DNA of 64,000 nt from Candidatus Lachnoclostridium avicola (GCA_019114465.1 DXFM01000047.1:1-64000), one strand, 5' to 3'. Positions 33,312-42,503 are shown, counted from the stretch's first letter. A program made the numbers and translations. Notes: generated by a model not told the origin, from the sequence alone.

Positions 33312-34265
33312 TTGTTTAAATATGTAATTAAAAGACTGCTGTATGCCATTCCCGTGTTCCTGGGAATCACATTCGTTATTTATCTGCTGATCAATCTGGC
33401 GCCCGGCGGTCCTCTGGCCATTCTGGCCTCCTCCGGAGAGATGTCTCAGGCTGACCTGGAGGCCATGAGAATCACTCTCGGGCTGGACAAGCCTATTGTG
33501 GTCCGGTATTTTCTGTGGCTGGCAGATTTATTCCACGGTGACCTGGGAGTGTCTTACCGCACGTCCCAGGATGTGGCTATGATGATTTCCCAGAGAATTC
33601 TGCCGTCCCTGACTTTGACCGGCGTGGGAATTCTGGGTTCCATCATCATCGGGGTTCCCCTGGGAATCATATCCGCCTATAAGCCCAATTCCATCTGGGA
33701 CCAGATCAGCACCTTTATTTCCTTTATCGGCGCGTCCGTCCCCAGTTTCTTTTTAAGCCTTCTGATGATTTATGTTCTCGCGGTAAAACTGAAATTGTTT
33801 CCCACCAGCGGCATGTACTCCTCGGGAGGCGGGGAGGATATTCTGGATATTCTGCACCATCTGGCTCTTCCGGCCTTTGCCTGCGGGATCCAGACCATTG
33901 GAAACTATATCAAACAGACCAAATCCAGCGTTCTGGAAGTACTCAACGAAGAATACATAAAAACGGCCCGCTCCAAGGGCCTGACCAATACGGTTATTGT
34001 TCTCAAGCACGCTTTTCGAAATGCCCTGATCCCCATTGTCACCACCATCAGCTTAAGTATTCCCTTCCTCATCGGAGGAGCCGTGGTGGTGGAGCAGATT
34101 TTCGCATGGCCGGGGCTGGGCAGCCTGATGATTATCTCCATCACCAGCCGGGACTATCCCGTGATCATGGGAGTGGCCGTGCTGATCTGCGCTGTGGTTC
34201 TGATCGCCAATCTGATCCTGGATCTGATCTACGCGGCTCTGGATCCGAGAATTGAGTTTAAGTAA
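33312..34265 (+). CDS. Peptide ABC transporter permease, DppB type
   Basis: 317 residues with six membrane helices. The N-terminal YVIKRLLYAIPVFLGITFV and the cytoplasmic EAA loop (around EYIKTARSKGLTN, about 215-228) are standard for the DppB/OppB family. It forms the membrane channel with the next permease. Start is TTG at 33312, 8 bases after GGAGG; the codon is part of the conserved MFKYVIKRLL beginning. It lies 21 bases after the M20 peptidase. Confidence 0.93.
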   Translation: MFKYVIKRLLYAIPVFLGITFVIYLLINLAPGGPLAILASSGEMSQADLEAMRITLGLDKPIVVRYFLWLADLFHGDLGVSYRTSQDVAMMISQRILPSLTLTGVGILGSIIIGVPLGIISAYKPNSIWDQISTFISFIGASVPSFFLSLLMIYVLAVKLKLFPTSGMYSSGGGEDILDILHHLALPAFACGIQTIGNYIKQTKSSVLEVLNEEYIKTARSKGLTNTVIVLKHAFRNALIPIVTTISLSIPFLIGGAVVVEQIFAWPGLGSLMIISITSRDYPVIMGVAVLICAVVLIANLILDLIYAALDPRIEFK

Positions 34266-34280
34266 GGAGGAGGCGGGTAA

Positions 34281-35132
34281 ATGAAGAAAATACTGGAAAA
34301 TCAGACCCTGAGAAAATTCCTCCGCAATAAAAAAGCTGTGTTTGGAGTGATTGTTGTGGCGCTGCTGGTGCTGGCAGTGCTGCTGATTCCCCTTTTCATG
34401 GATCTGGATCCCTATACGACGGACCGGACGGCGGGGTTTAATGCCAGGCCGTCCAGCAGCCACATCCTGGGGACGGATGACGTGGGACGAGATCTGCTCG
34501 CCAGACTTCTTTACGGCGGGCGGGTTTCCCTCTTTGTGGGAATCACCTCCACCATCATCTCCGTTCTGATCGGAATTCCCCTGGGCCTGATCGCAGGCTA
34601 TTTCCGGGGGAAAGCGGAGTCTGTGATCATGCGGGTGGCGGACGCTTTCATGTCCTTTCCGTCTATGGTCCTGATTCTGGTGCTGGTGGCTGTGTTTGGA
34701 CCGTCCATTCTGACGGTTACAGTGGTGATAGGAATTCTGGGGTGGACGGCCATCGCCAAGCTGATCTACGGCAATGTCCTCTCCATCCGGGAACAGGAAT
34801 ATATTCAGGCGGCCAGAGCCATCGGGATGAAGACCGGCCCCATTCTGCTGACGGAGGTGCTGCCCAACGCCATCCCGCCGGTGTGGGCCAATATTTCCTT
34901 CCGGGTGGCGGGAGCCATTCTGACAGAGTCGTCCTTAAGCTTTCTGGGCATGGGAGTACAGACCCCTCAGGCTTCCTGGGGAAATATTATCTACGCGGCC
35001 CAGAATCTTCTGGTGCTGACTGCCAGGCCCTGGGTGTGGATTCCGCCGGGTCTCTGCATCATCCTGGTGGTAGTCGGTTTCAATTTTATCGGAGAAGGCG
35101 TCAGAGACGCGCTGGATCCGAAAACAAAATAA
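34281..35132 (+). CDS. Peptide ABC transporter permease, DppC type
   Basis: 283 residues. N-terminal single helix with LRKFLRNKKAVFGVIVV, the periplasmic-side LGTDDVGRDLLARLLYGGR block typical of DppC/OppC, and an EAA loop near EYIQAARAIGMK. Partner of the DppB-type permease; separated from it by 15 bases with GGAGGAGG between. Substrate specificity is set mainly by the binding protein at 35158. Confidence 0.93.
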   Translation: MKKILENQTLRKFLRNKKAVFGVIVVALLVLAVLLIPLFMDLDPYTTDRTAGFNARPSSSHILGTDDVGRDLLARLLYGGRVSLFVGITSTIISVLIGIPLGLIAGYFRGKAESVIMRVADAFMSFPSMVLILVLVAVFGPSILTVTVVIGILGWTAIAKLIYGNVLSIREQEYIQAARAIGMKTGPILLTEVLPNAIPPVWANISFRVAGAILTESSLSFLGMGVQTPQASWGNIIYAAQNLLVLTARPWVWIPPGLCIILVVVGFNFIGEGVRDALDPKTK

Positions 35133-35157
35133 ATAATAAAAAAGGAGGAAGTATCTA

Positions 35158-36804
35158 ATGAGAAAACGAACAATGCGGGTGTTAAGCCTTTTGACGGCGG
35201 CAGTCTTGTCAGCGTCCCTTTTGGCCGGCTGCGGAGGCGGCTCGGCCACGGAGACAACGGCGGCCCAGACTTCGGAGGGAGAAGAGACAGCGGCAGGTGA
35301 GGGGACGGAGGATTACTCCGATGTGGTGATCACCTACGGCATGACCTCTGCCTGGGACACGGTCAACCCCTACGGTTCCTCCTCCGGCTCCATGTATCAG
35401 CAGCTGGTGGCGGATAAGATTTATGACCGTCTGGCCTTTATCGAGGAGGCCGGTTCCGACATCACAGCCAGAGGAGCGGCTTCCTGGGAATCTGCGGATG
35501 ACGGCATGGCGGCGATCTTCCATCTGGATGAGAACGCCACCTGGCACGACGGAGAGCCGGTGACCGCGGAAGACTGGGTGTTTACGGCCCAGCTGATCAC
35601 GGACCCGGACTTCCCCTTTGGCTTAAAGAGCGAGTTTAACTCCTGGGCGGGCACCACAGACGCCGGCATTGAGGAGAGTGAGAATTCGGTCATGGTGGAG
35701 GCGCTGGATGACTACACCCTGAAAATGACCTTCAAGACAGTTACTCCTGTGGAGGACTGGCTGCTTCTGCACAACAAGTACTACTACGTACTTCCGGAAC
35801 ACCTTCTGGGAGACATTGCCCCGGCGGACATGATGTCGGACAGCTTCTGGAATTCCCCCATCGGTTCCGGCCCCTGCACCTTTATTTCTGAGATCTCCGG
35901 CAGCGAGCTGCAGCTGGGAAGCTTTGCGGACTATCAGCTGGGCGCGCCGAAGTTCGGCAAACTGGTGCTGAAGGTGATCGCTTCCACCAACACCATCACC
36001 TCTGTGGCGGCAGGTGAGATGGACGCGTTTTTCCAGGCGCCCACCACCGATGACGCTCTGGCGGCCCAGGATATGGGACTGGATGTGGAGAAATCGGCGG
36101 AGCCTACCAGCGTGGTGGCTTTCCTGATCAACAATCAGAATGTGCCGGACAAGAGAGTCCGCCAGGCCATGAGCTACGCCATTGACAAGGAACTCCTCAT
36201 TGACCAGCAGCTCCAGGGACAGGGCCTGGCCTCCGCCACCTGCATTATCCCCGGTTCCCAGTGGGATTCAGGAATCACCTGGGAGAGAGATGTGGACAAG
36301 GCGAAGGAGCTTTTGGCGGAAGCCGGCTGGGATTCCAGCACCGTTCTTCAGATGGCGGTTATCTCCTCCCGTGAGAGTATGGCGGCAGTGATTCAGCAGA
36401 ACCTGGCGGAAGCAGGCATCAACATTGAGATCCAGACGGTGGAGCTGGCAACCATGTTCTCCGGACTTCAGGACGGCACCTACGATCTGGGAATCTGCGG
36501 TACAACGGCTATGGACTATCCGCTGTGGATGTCCGGCTACTATGACTATCAGAACGCCACCTACTGCCAGATCACAGACACTTCCTACGCGGAGATCCAG
36601 GACGCCATCGCGGGAGAGCTGGATGAGAACGTCAGGAAGGAACTGGTAAACGAGTATCAGGATCTTCTGTATGATGAGATGCCGCTGGTGGTGCTCTATC
36701 ACGGATACGGGTTCAGCGTGAAATCCGACCGTCTTCAGGGCTACAACGGCTTTGAGGGATCCATGAACAACCAGGCAGTCTGGAGATGGTCTGTGACGGA
36801 GTAA
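35158..36804 (+). CDS. ABC transporter substrate-binding lipoprotein, family 5
   Basis: 548 residues. A basic start and hydrophobic helix end in a lipobox LLAGC with Cys25, so the mature protein is anchored outside the membrane. A Ser/Thr/Glu-rich linker (about 28-50) leads to a family 5 solute-binding domain (DppA/OppA/NikA group) with VRQAMSYAIDKELL. Family 5 binds di- or oligopeptides, nickel or sugars; the operon suggests glycated peptides, which is inference. Strong GGAGG upstream. It is the third membrane-side gene of the importer. Confidence 0.92.
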   Translation: MRKRTMRVLSLLTAAVLSASLLAGCGGGSATETTAAQTSEGEETAAGEGTEDYSDVVITYGMTSAWDTVNPYGSSSGSMYQQLVADKIYDRLAFIEEAGSDITARGAASWESADDGMAAIFHLDENATWHDGEPVTAEDWVFTAQLITDPDFPFGLKSEFNSWAGTTDAGIEESENSVMVEALDDYTLKMTFKTVTPVEDWLLLHNKYYYVLPEHLLGDIAPADMMSDSFWNSPIGSGPCTFISEISGSELQLGSFADYQLGAPKFGKLVLKVIASTNTITSVAAGEMDAFFQAPTTDDALAAQDMGLDVEKSAEPTSVVAFLINNQNVPDKRVRQAMSYAIDKELLIDQQLQGQGLASATCIIPGSQWDSGITWERDVDKAKELLAEAGWDSSTVLQMAVISSRESMAAVIQQNLAEAGINIEIQTVELATMFSGLQDGTYDLGICGTTAMDYPLWMSGYYDYQNATYCQITDTSYAEIQDAIAGELDENVRKELVNEYQDLLYDEMPLVVLYHGYGFSVKSDRLQGYNGFEGSMNNQAVWRWSVTE

Positions 36805-36850
36805 TCCCAGGACGGAAACGGAGGAACGATAATTAGCAGGAGGGGTACGG

Positions 36851-37867
36851 ATGGAGAATCGATTGCTGGAAGTTAAAAATCTGAAAGTTTCTTTTAAAGT
36901 TGGAAAGAAGAAACTGACTGCGGTGGAAGATATTGAGTTTTCCCTGGATAAGGGAAAGATCATCGGCATCGTGGGAGAATCCGGGTGCGGAAAAAGCGTG
37001 ACGGCCACGTCGATTCTCCGGCTGGCCTCCCCCGCTGTAAGTGAAATTGACGAGAACAGTCAGATCCTGTTTGACGGAGAGGATCTGACGAAGGTTTCCG
37101 AAGCCAGAATGCGCCAGATCCGCGGAAATGAAATTTCCATGATTTTTCAGGAGCCCATGTCTTCCCTCAATCCGGTTTACCGGATCGAAAACCAGATGCT
37201 GGAGATGATACGGACCCACAACAAAAAAATATCCAAAAAGGAGGCCCTGGGCCAGTGCATTGAGATGCTGAAGCGGGTAGGGATTCCGTCGCCGGAACAG
37301 AGGGTGAAGGAATTTCCCCACCAGTTATCCGGCGGAATGAGGCAGAGGGTCATGATCGCCATGGCGCTTTTGTGCAGCCCCAGGCTGCTCATCGCCGATG
37401 AGCCCACCACTGCCCTGGATGTGACGATCCAAGCTCAGATTCTGAGAATTCTCCGCAGCCTGACAAAGGAATCCCAGACGTCCGTGATTCTGATCACCCA
37501 TGACATGGGAGTGGTGGCGGAAATGGCGGATCACGTGCTGGTGATGTACGCGGGGAAAGGGGTGGAGTACGGGACAGCGGAAGACATTTTCGACCATCCC
37601 CTTCACCCTTACACCGTGGGCCTGCTGGAGTCCATCCCCAAGCTGGGAAGCGGCCGGGAGGAGCATCTGCACACCATTGAGGGCACTGTGCCGGGACTGG
37701 ATGAGATGCCGGAGGGCTGCAGGTTCTGTACCCGCTGTCCTTACGTGGAAGAGCGGTGCAGGAAGGTGGATCCGGGCATGAGAGAGCGGAACGGACACCG
37801 CGTGCGCTGTTACCGGTGGGAAGAAAGCGGCGGCGAAGACGCAGGAAAGGCTGGTGGGATGAAATGA
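36851..37867 (+). CDS. Peptide ABC transporter ATPase, DppD type
   Basis: 338 residues. Walker A GESGCGKS (42-49), signature LSGGMRQR, Walker B LIADEPTTALD and a switch His in ITHDMG are canonical. The C-terminal oligopeptide-transporter extension contains CRFCTRCPYVEERC, a cysteine cluster that in some members holds an iron-sulfur centre. It pairs with the DppF-type ATPase whose start overlaps its stop (ATGA at 37864). Confidence 0.95.
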   Translation: MENRLLEVKNLKVSFKVGKKKLTAVEDIEFSLDKGKIIGIVGESGCGKSVTATSILRLASPAVSEIDENSQILFDGEDLTKVSEARMRQIRGNEISMIFQEPMSSLNPVYRIENQMLEMIRTHNKKISKKEALGQCIEMLKRVGIPSPEQRVKEFPHQLSGGMRQRVMIAMALLCSPRLLIADEPTTALDVTIQAQILRILRSLTKESQTSVILITHDMGVVAEMADHVLVMYAGKGVEYGTAEDIFDHPLHPYTVGLLESIPKLGSGREEHLHTIEGTVPGLDEMPEGCRFCTRCPYVEERCRKVDPGMRERNGHRVRCYRWEESGGEDAGKAGGMK

Positions 37868-38853
37868 CGGCCCCATTGTTGGAAATCAAAAATCTAAAGA
37901 AGTATTATCCCGTAAAAAAAACAAGAAGTGGGGAAAAAACAGTAGTAAAAGCGGTGGATGACATTAATCTGACAGTAAATCAGGGTGAAATCATCGGCCT
38001 GGTGGGGGAATCCGGATGCGGAAAATCCACGCTGGGAAAAACGATCCTGAAGCTCCACAGCGTCACGGACGGACAGATCTTATTTCACGGGGAGGATATC
38101 ACCTCCTACAATGAAAATCAGATGCGTCCCCTGCGGGAGAAGATGCAGATCATTTTTCAGGATCCTTATGCCTCCCTGAACCCCAAAAAACGGGTGGCAC
38201 AGGCGGTTATGGCCCCTTTGAATGTCTCCGGGAAGTATTCCCAGAAGGAGAAGGAGGAGAAGGTGGAGGCCATTATGCAGGAGGTGGGGCTGGGGGAAAA
38301 GTTTCTGGACAAATATCCCCATGAGATGTCCGGCGGCCAGCGCCAGAGAGTGGTGATCGCCCGGGCGCTGATCAATGATCCGGAGCTGGTGATCTGCGAC
38401 GAGCCGGTGTCTGCTCTGGATGTGTCTGTCCGCTCCCAGGTGCTGAATCTGCTGAAGGATCTGCAGAAGGACAGGAATCTTACCTACCTGTTTATCTCCC
38501 ATGACCTCAGCGTGGTGGAGTATCTCTGCGACAAGGTGGCGGTGATGTATCTGGGGAGAATCATGGAGCTGGCGGACAAACGGGAGCTGTATGAAAATCC
38601 CCTTCATCCCTACACCCAGGCTCTCCTTTCCGCCATCCCGGTGCCGGATATCCATGCGAAAAAGGAAGAGATCATTCTCCAGGGAGAGGTGCCCAGCCCT
38701 ATGGATCCCCCGAAGGGCTGTCTCTTCTGCACCCGCTGTCCCCACGCGTCAGACCGGTGCCGCCGGGAGGCGCCGGAGCTTAAAACTGTGGAGTGTGCCG
38801 GAGGCGGGACCCACCAGGCAGCCTGCTTCCTCTGTGAGGGAAGGGAGGAATAA
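37864..38853 (+). CDS. Peptide ABC transporter ATPase, DppF type
   Basis: 329 residues. Walker A GESGCGKST (48-56), signature MSGGQRQR, Walker B VICDEPVSALD, switch His in ISHDLS, and the C-terminal cluster CLFCTRCPHASDRC. The ATG at 37864 overlaps the DppD-type stop; a frame open from 37756 lies inside that gene and is rejected. With its partner it powers the importer. The C39-like peptidase gene starts two bases after its stop. Confidence 0.95.
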   Translation: MTAPLLEIKNLKKYYPVKKTRSGEKTVVKAVDDINLTVNQGEIIGLVGESGCGKSTLGKTILKLHSVTDGQILFHGEDITSYNENQMRPLREKMQIIFQDPYASLNPKKRVAQAVMAPLNVSGKYSQKEKEEKVEAIMQEVGLGEKFLDKYPHEMSGGQRQRVVIARALINDPELVICDEPVSALDVSVRSQVLNLLKDLQKDRNLTYLFISHDLSVVEYLCDKVAVMYLGRIMELADKRELYENPLHPYTQALLSAIPVPDIHAKKEEIILQGEVPSPMDPPKGCLFCTRCPHASDRCRREAPELKTVECAGGGTHQAACFLCEGREE

Positions 38854-38855
38854 AG

Positions 38856-39452
38856 ATGCTTTATTTAAATCAGCTGAAGTTTCCGGATATCCCCTATGAG
38901 CACAACCTGGACGGGGGCGGAGCGCCGCCGGAAAAGAGCACGGTGGCTGCGGCGGGCTGCGGTCCCTGCTGTCTGTGCATGATGGTGGAAAATCTCACCA
39001 CCGGCCATCTGGACCTGATGGACTGCCTTGCCATGTCGGCAAAGCTGGGAGCCAACCGGAAGCCGGGAACAGATCTGAAGATCCTGGGAAAATGGGTGGC
39101 GGAAAGTTACGGCTTGGATTTTTCTGTGACAGACGACATCAGAATCCTGGCGGAGCATTTGCGGCGGGGAGGTATGGCGGTGGCCAATTCCGGCGGGGAC
39201 CGGGAGGGCTATAAGGGGATTTTCACCCATGGAGGACACTACATGGCGGTGGTCGCTCTGGACGGAGAGGAGGTCTGCATCCTGGATCCCTCTTATTTCC
39301 CCGGGAAATTCGACGAGGACGGCAGGAGGGGAAAGGTAAAGGTGGCGGAGCCGTTTATTTACTGTTCCCTTCAGGTGCTGAAGAAAGACTGCGAAAACCG
39401 CAGTCCGGCATTTTACCTTTTTAAACGGAAAAGCCCGGTATTTTATCAATAG
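38856..39452 (+). CDS. C39-like (papain-fold) cysteine peptidase
   Basis: 198 residues. The pattern of the peptidase C39_2 family is present: Cys35 in GCGPCCL (usual form CGPTS/A), His128 in HGGHYMAVV and Asp144 in ILDPSYF, a plausible Cys-His-Asp triad. There is no signal peptide and no export domain, so it should act in the cytoplasm, unlike most C39 enzymes, which sit in bacteriocin exporters. It is placed between the importer ATPase and the deglycase, two bases after the former, so it probably trims the imported substrate. Substrate and activity are inference. Confidence 0.7.
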   Translation: MLYLNQLKFPDIPYEHNLDGGGAPPEKSTVAAAGCGPCCLCMMVENLTTGHLDLMDCLAMSAKLGANRKPGTDLKILGKWVAESYGLDFSVTDDIRILAEHLRRGGMAVANSGGDREGYKGIFTHGGHYMAVVALDGEEVCILDPSYFPGKFDEDGRRGKVKVAEPFIYCSLQVLKKDCENRSPAFYLFKRKSPVFYQ

Positions 39453-39466
39453 AAAAGGAGAGCATC

Positions 39467-40438
39467 ATGGAAGTAAAAGAGATTATTGCGGAAATTAAAG
39501 AGAAAATGGCGGCCAGAGGCGGCCTGAAACACGTGTACTTTGTGGGGTGCGGAGGATCCAAGGCGGCGATTTTCCCAGGTCTGTATCTGCTGCAGAGCGA
39601 AGCAAAAAATTTCAGCGCAACCACTTATACCAGCAATGAATTTGTTCATGCCACACCGGCTCAGCTGGATGAGCGGTGCCTGGCGGTGATCTGCTCTCTG
39701 AAAGCCACTCCGGAGACGGTAAAGGCGGTGGAGACAGCCAACGCCGCGGGAGCCATCACCATTGCCATGACGGGATCCATGGAAACGGGAATGGCGAAGG
39801 TAGGCCAGTATGTGGTGACTTATTCCAACGGGGAGGATCAGGTGTACAGCAACTCCAACCAGGCCAACGCCCTGAGGATTGGATTTGAGCTTCTCCATCA
39901 GCTGGAGGGCTGGGACAAATATGAGCTGGCCATGGAGGCCTATTCCCACATTGACGAGATCGTGGCGGAGGGCAAGGAAAACTGTCTTCCGGCGGCGAGA
40001 GAGTGGGCTCAGAAGGTGAAGGATGAGCCGGTATTTTTCGTACTGGCGTCCGGCCCCAGTTTCGGGGTGGCCTACTCCATGTGCAGCTGCCATTTTATGG
40101 AAATGCAGTGGAAATACGCCATCTGCATGCACTCGGGAGAATATTTCCACGGACCTTTCGAGGTGACGGACAAAAAGCTTCCCATGGTTTTGATCATGAG
40201 TGAGGGACGGACGAGGGCTCTGGATGAGCGCTGCCTGAAATTCTTAAAAACCTACGGGGAAAACTACATCATCATCGACTTTAAGGAATTAAACAAGGGC
40301 AGAATTCCGGAGGAAGTGGCGGAATTCTTCAACCCGGTGGTTCTGATCCCCATTGAGCGGTTCTACGTGTCCCAGCTGGCGGAAGCGACGGGACATTCCA
40401 TGGACGAGCGCAGATATATGTGGAAGGTGGAGTACTGA
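39467..40438 (+). CDS. frlB: SIS-domain sugar-amine deglycase, FrlB-like
   Basis: 323 residues with two SIS (sugar isomerase) domains. The first shows VYFVGCGGSKAA and SLKATPETV, the second VFFVLASGPSFGVAYS and the HGPFE block (His228) found in FrlB and related fructosamine-6-phosphate deglycases. Such enzymes split 6-phosphofructose-amino acids into glucose-6-phosphate and amino acid. It lacks the glutaminase domain of GlmS, so it degrades rather than builds amino sugars. The nearby GntR regulator and PfkB kinase are the classic frl partners. Exact substrate (lysine, asparagine, alpha-amino or peptide adduct) is unknown. Confidence 0.8.
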   Translation: MEVKEIIAEIKEKMAARGGLKHVYFVGCGGSKAAIFPGLYLLQSEAKNFSATTYTSNEFVHATPAQLDERCLAVICSLKATPETVKAVETANAAGAITIAMTGSMETGMAKVGQYVVTYSNGEDQVYSNSNQANALRIGFELLHQLEGWDKYELAMEAYSHIDEIVAEGKENCLPAAREWAQKVKDEPVFFVLASGPSFGVAYSMCSCHFMEMQWKYAICMHSGEYFHGPFEVTDKKLPMVLIMSEGRTRALDERCLKFLKTYGENYIIIDFKELNKGRIPEEVAEFFNPVVLIPIERFYVSQLAEATGHSMDERRYMWKVEY

Positions 40439-40475
40439 TCCATCCCCAGGGAACAGCGGCGGATACGGTTTTCCC

Positions 40476-40504
40476 TTGATATTTGAACGTGTCTGTATTA
40501 AAAT
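40476..40504 (+). promoter_or_regulatory. Promoter of the GntR regulator
   Basis: TTGATA (40476-40481), 17-base spacer, TAAAAT (40499-40504), 40 bases before the start codon. Confidence 0.65.
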
Positions 40505-40544
40505 AGGAATATGTATGAATATTGCTGTTGGTTGGAGAGTAGAC

Positions 40545-41285
40545 ATGGGGAATAGAAAGCTGAACCAGGATGAAATGACGCCGCTATATGTCCAGCTGAT
40601 GTCGGAGATTGAAAAAGATATTAATTCAGGAATCTACAAACCGGGAGACCGGATCATGACAGAGTCTGAGCTGGCGAAGACCTACGGGGTCAGTCTGATC
40701 ACTGTGAGGAAGGCCATGGGCTCCCTCATGGAGAAGGGACTTGTGGTGCGGAAGCAGGGAAAAGGGACTTTTGTGACAAAGCCCAAGTTTTCCAGAAATA
40801 TGAAGAAGCTGCAGAGCTTCAGTGAGATGTGCGTCCAGATGGGGGTGACTCCCGGGGCGAGGATGCTGGAAAACCGTCTGGTGAAGGCCGACGTCAAGAC
40901 GGCCCGGTGCCTGGGCGTGGATCCGGGAAGCGATGTGATTTACATATCCCGCCTCCGGTTTGCAGATCAGGAGCCGGTCCAGATAGAGAAGAATTTTTTC
41001 CCGTTAAAATACGCTTTTCTGCTGGAGGCGAAGTTTGACGACAATTCCCTCTTTGATTTTCTCAGGGAAAAAGCGGGAGTGCGGGTGGCCAGCTCTGAAA
41101 AGGTCATTGAACTGTGCCGCGCCACTGCGGATGAAGCGGATCTTCTGGGAATCAAAAAGGGAGATTACCTTCTGTTTGTCAGGAGCACCGCCTTTGACGA
41201 TCATGGAGATCCCCTCTATGCGGGAACCCAGATCATCAACGGGGACCGTTTTTCTCTGTATGTGTACGAGAGCATAGGAAACTGA
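40545..41285 (+). CDS. GntR-family regulator with UTRA domain, FrlR-like
   Basis: 246 residues. N-terminal winged helix-turn-helix (about 10-75) with PLYVQLMSEIEKDI, ESELAKTYGVSLITVRKAM and the wing KGLVVRKQGKGTFV; C-terminal UTRA ligand domain (about 95-240), which in the HutC subgroup binds sugar phosphates or amino acid derivatives. FrlR (YurK) of Bacillus is of this type and senses phosphorylated Amadori products. Start 40545 follows GGAGAG by 5 bases; other ATGs upstream (40515, and inside frlB) are less well placed. It has its own promoter and terminator. Confidence 0.85.
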   Translation: MGNRKLNQDEMTPLYVQLMSEIEKDINSGIYKPGDRIMTESELAKTYGVSLITVRKAMGSLMEKGLVVRKQGKGTFVTKPKFSRNMKKLQSFSEMCVQMGVTPGARMLENRLVKADVKTARCLGVDPGSDVIYISRLRFADQEPVQIEKNFFPLKYAFLLEAKFDDNSLFDFLREKAGVRVASSEKVIELCRATADEADLLGIKKGDYLLFVRSTAFDDHGDPLYAGTQIINGDRFSLYVYESIGN

Positions 41286-41315
41286 GAGGAAAAATCAATA
41301 AATACGGGAGACAGT

Positions 41316-41353
41316 AAAGGCTGTCCGTCTGAGAAGGCGGGCGGCCTTTTTTT
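41316..41353 (+). terminator. Intrinsic terminator after the GntR gene
   Basis: AAAGGC (41316-41321) with GCCTTT (41344-41349) around an inner GTCCG/CGGGC stem with G-U pairs, then a run of seven T. Confidence 0.85.
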
Positions 41354-41404
41354 GGTGTTTTTATCAGAAGAAACCATGCCTATTCGGCGGCCGGGAAAAT
41401 GCGA

Positions 41405-41433
41405 TTGACAAGGAAGAATGCTTAGAATAAGAT
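41405..41433 (+). promoter_or_regulatory. Promoter of the PfkB kinase gene
   Basis: TTGACA (41405-41410), 17-base spacer, TAAGAT (41428-41433), followed by an AT-rich palindromic tract (TATATTATAATATA). Confidence 0.75.
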
Positions 41434-41480
41434 ATATATTATAATATAATGATATATAATCTATTTCAGAGGAGCGGCAA

Positions 41481-42344
41481 ATGAAGGTAATAGGCATCGG
41501 AGATAATGTGTGTGACAAGTATGAGCATCTGAGCATGATGTTTCCCGGAGGACAGGCTCTGAATTTTTCTGTCTATGCAAAGATGCTGGGGGCGGAATCT
41601 TCCTATATGGGGGTATTCGGCGACGATCCGGTGGCGGAGCATGTGATCCGGACCCTGGATCAGCTGGGGGTGGAGCATGGAAGGTGCCGTCAGTATCACG
41701 GGGAGAACGGCTGCGCCAGGGTAACCCTGGAAAAGGGAGACCGGGTTTTTCTGGGGAGCAACCGGGGCGGCGTTGCCAGGGAGCATCCTCTGGAGCTGAC
41801 AGAGGAGGACTTGGAGTACATAAAGGGATTTTCCCTGGTGCACACCAGCAACAACAGCTATTTTGAAAGACAGCTTCCACGGGTGTGGGCAACGGGCGTT
41901 CCCATCTCCTTTGATTTTTCCGGCAGGTGGACGAACAAGGAGCTGGTAAGACAGGTGGCACCCTGCGCCTCCTGGGTGTTTTTATCCTGCGGATCCCTTC
42001 CGGAGGAGGAGGTCCGGGAGATCTGCCGCGAAATGAAGGGGGAAGGGTGCAGGAGAATTGTGGCTACCCGGGGAAGCCTGGGATCGGTGTATTATGACGG
42101 AGAAGATCTGATTTTTCAGCCGCCGAAGCTGGTGGAGGCCGTGGATACTCTGGGGGCGGGGGATTCTTTTGCCACAGCGTTCCTGCTCTCCGTCACAGAG
42201 GCTGCGGGAGGAGATCTGGAGAAGCTGGAAGAGGACAGGGATGCCTTCCGGGCCCAGATTGTCCAGGCCATGGAAAAGGGAGCGGAATTTGCGGCGAAAA
42301 CCTGCCTGGTGCAGGGAGCCTTCGGCCACGGAACGGCTTTCTGA
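41481..42344 (+). CDS. frlD: PfkB-family kinase, fructoselysine 6-kinase-like
   Basis: 287 residues. The C-terminal ribokinase motif DTLGAGDSFATAF carries the catalytic base Asp228. The very short N-terminus (MKVIGIGDNVCDKY) and PGGQALNFSVYAKMLG match FrlD, which phosphorylates fructosamines at C6 before FrlB cleaves them. It has its own promoter after the regulator's terminator, so kinase and deglycase are in separate transcripts. Other PfkB sugars cannot be excluded from sequence alone. Confidence 0.78.
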   Translation: MKVIGIGDNVCDKYEHLSMMFPGGQALNFSVYAKMLGAESSYMGVFGDDPVAEHVIRTLDQLGVEHGRCRQYHGENGCARVTLEKGDRVFLGSNRGGVAREHPLELTEEDLEYIKGFSLVHTSNNSYFERQLPRVWATGVPISFDFSGRWTNKELVRQVAPCASWVFLSCGSLPEEEVREICREMKGEGCRRIVATRGSLGSVYYDGEDLIFQPPKLVEAVDTLGAGDSFATAFLLSVTEAAGGDLEKLEEDRDAFRAQIVQAMEKGAEFAAKTCLVQGAFGHGTAF

Positions 42345-42432
42345 CAGAGTGGCAGAAGGAGCGCTGGCGTTTTCTTCCGCGGTGCCTTTGGCGGATTCCC
42401 CCACTTTGTAAAATTTCTGTAAAACATTTGCT

Positions 42433-42461
42433 TTGACATTCCTTCTCTTTTCCTGTAAAAT
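42433..42461 (+). promoter_or_regulatory. Promoter of the LTA synthase-like gene
   Basis: TTGACA (42433-42438), 17-base spacer, TAAAAT (42456-42461), 42 bases before the ATG. Confidence 0.85.
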
Positions 42462-42503
42462 AGTAAGCCGTTTGAAACTATTTACGGGAGAGAGATAAGT
42501 AAG

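Noticed and set aside
42345-42432. Terminator after the PfkB kinase gene
   Set aside because: Only short, imperfect GC stems are present and no T run follows before the next promoter, so no terminator is called.
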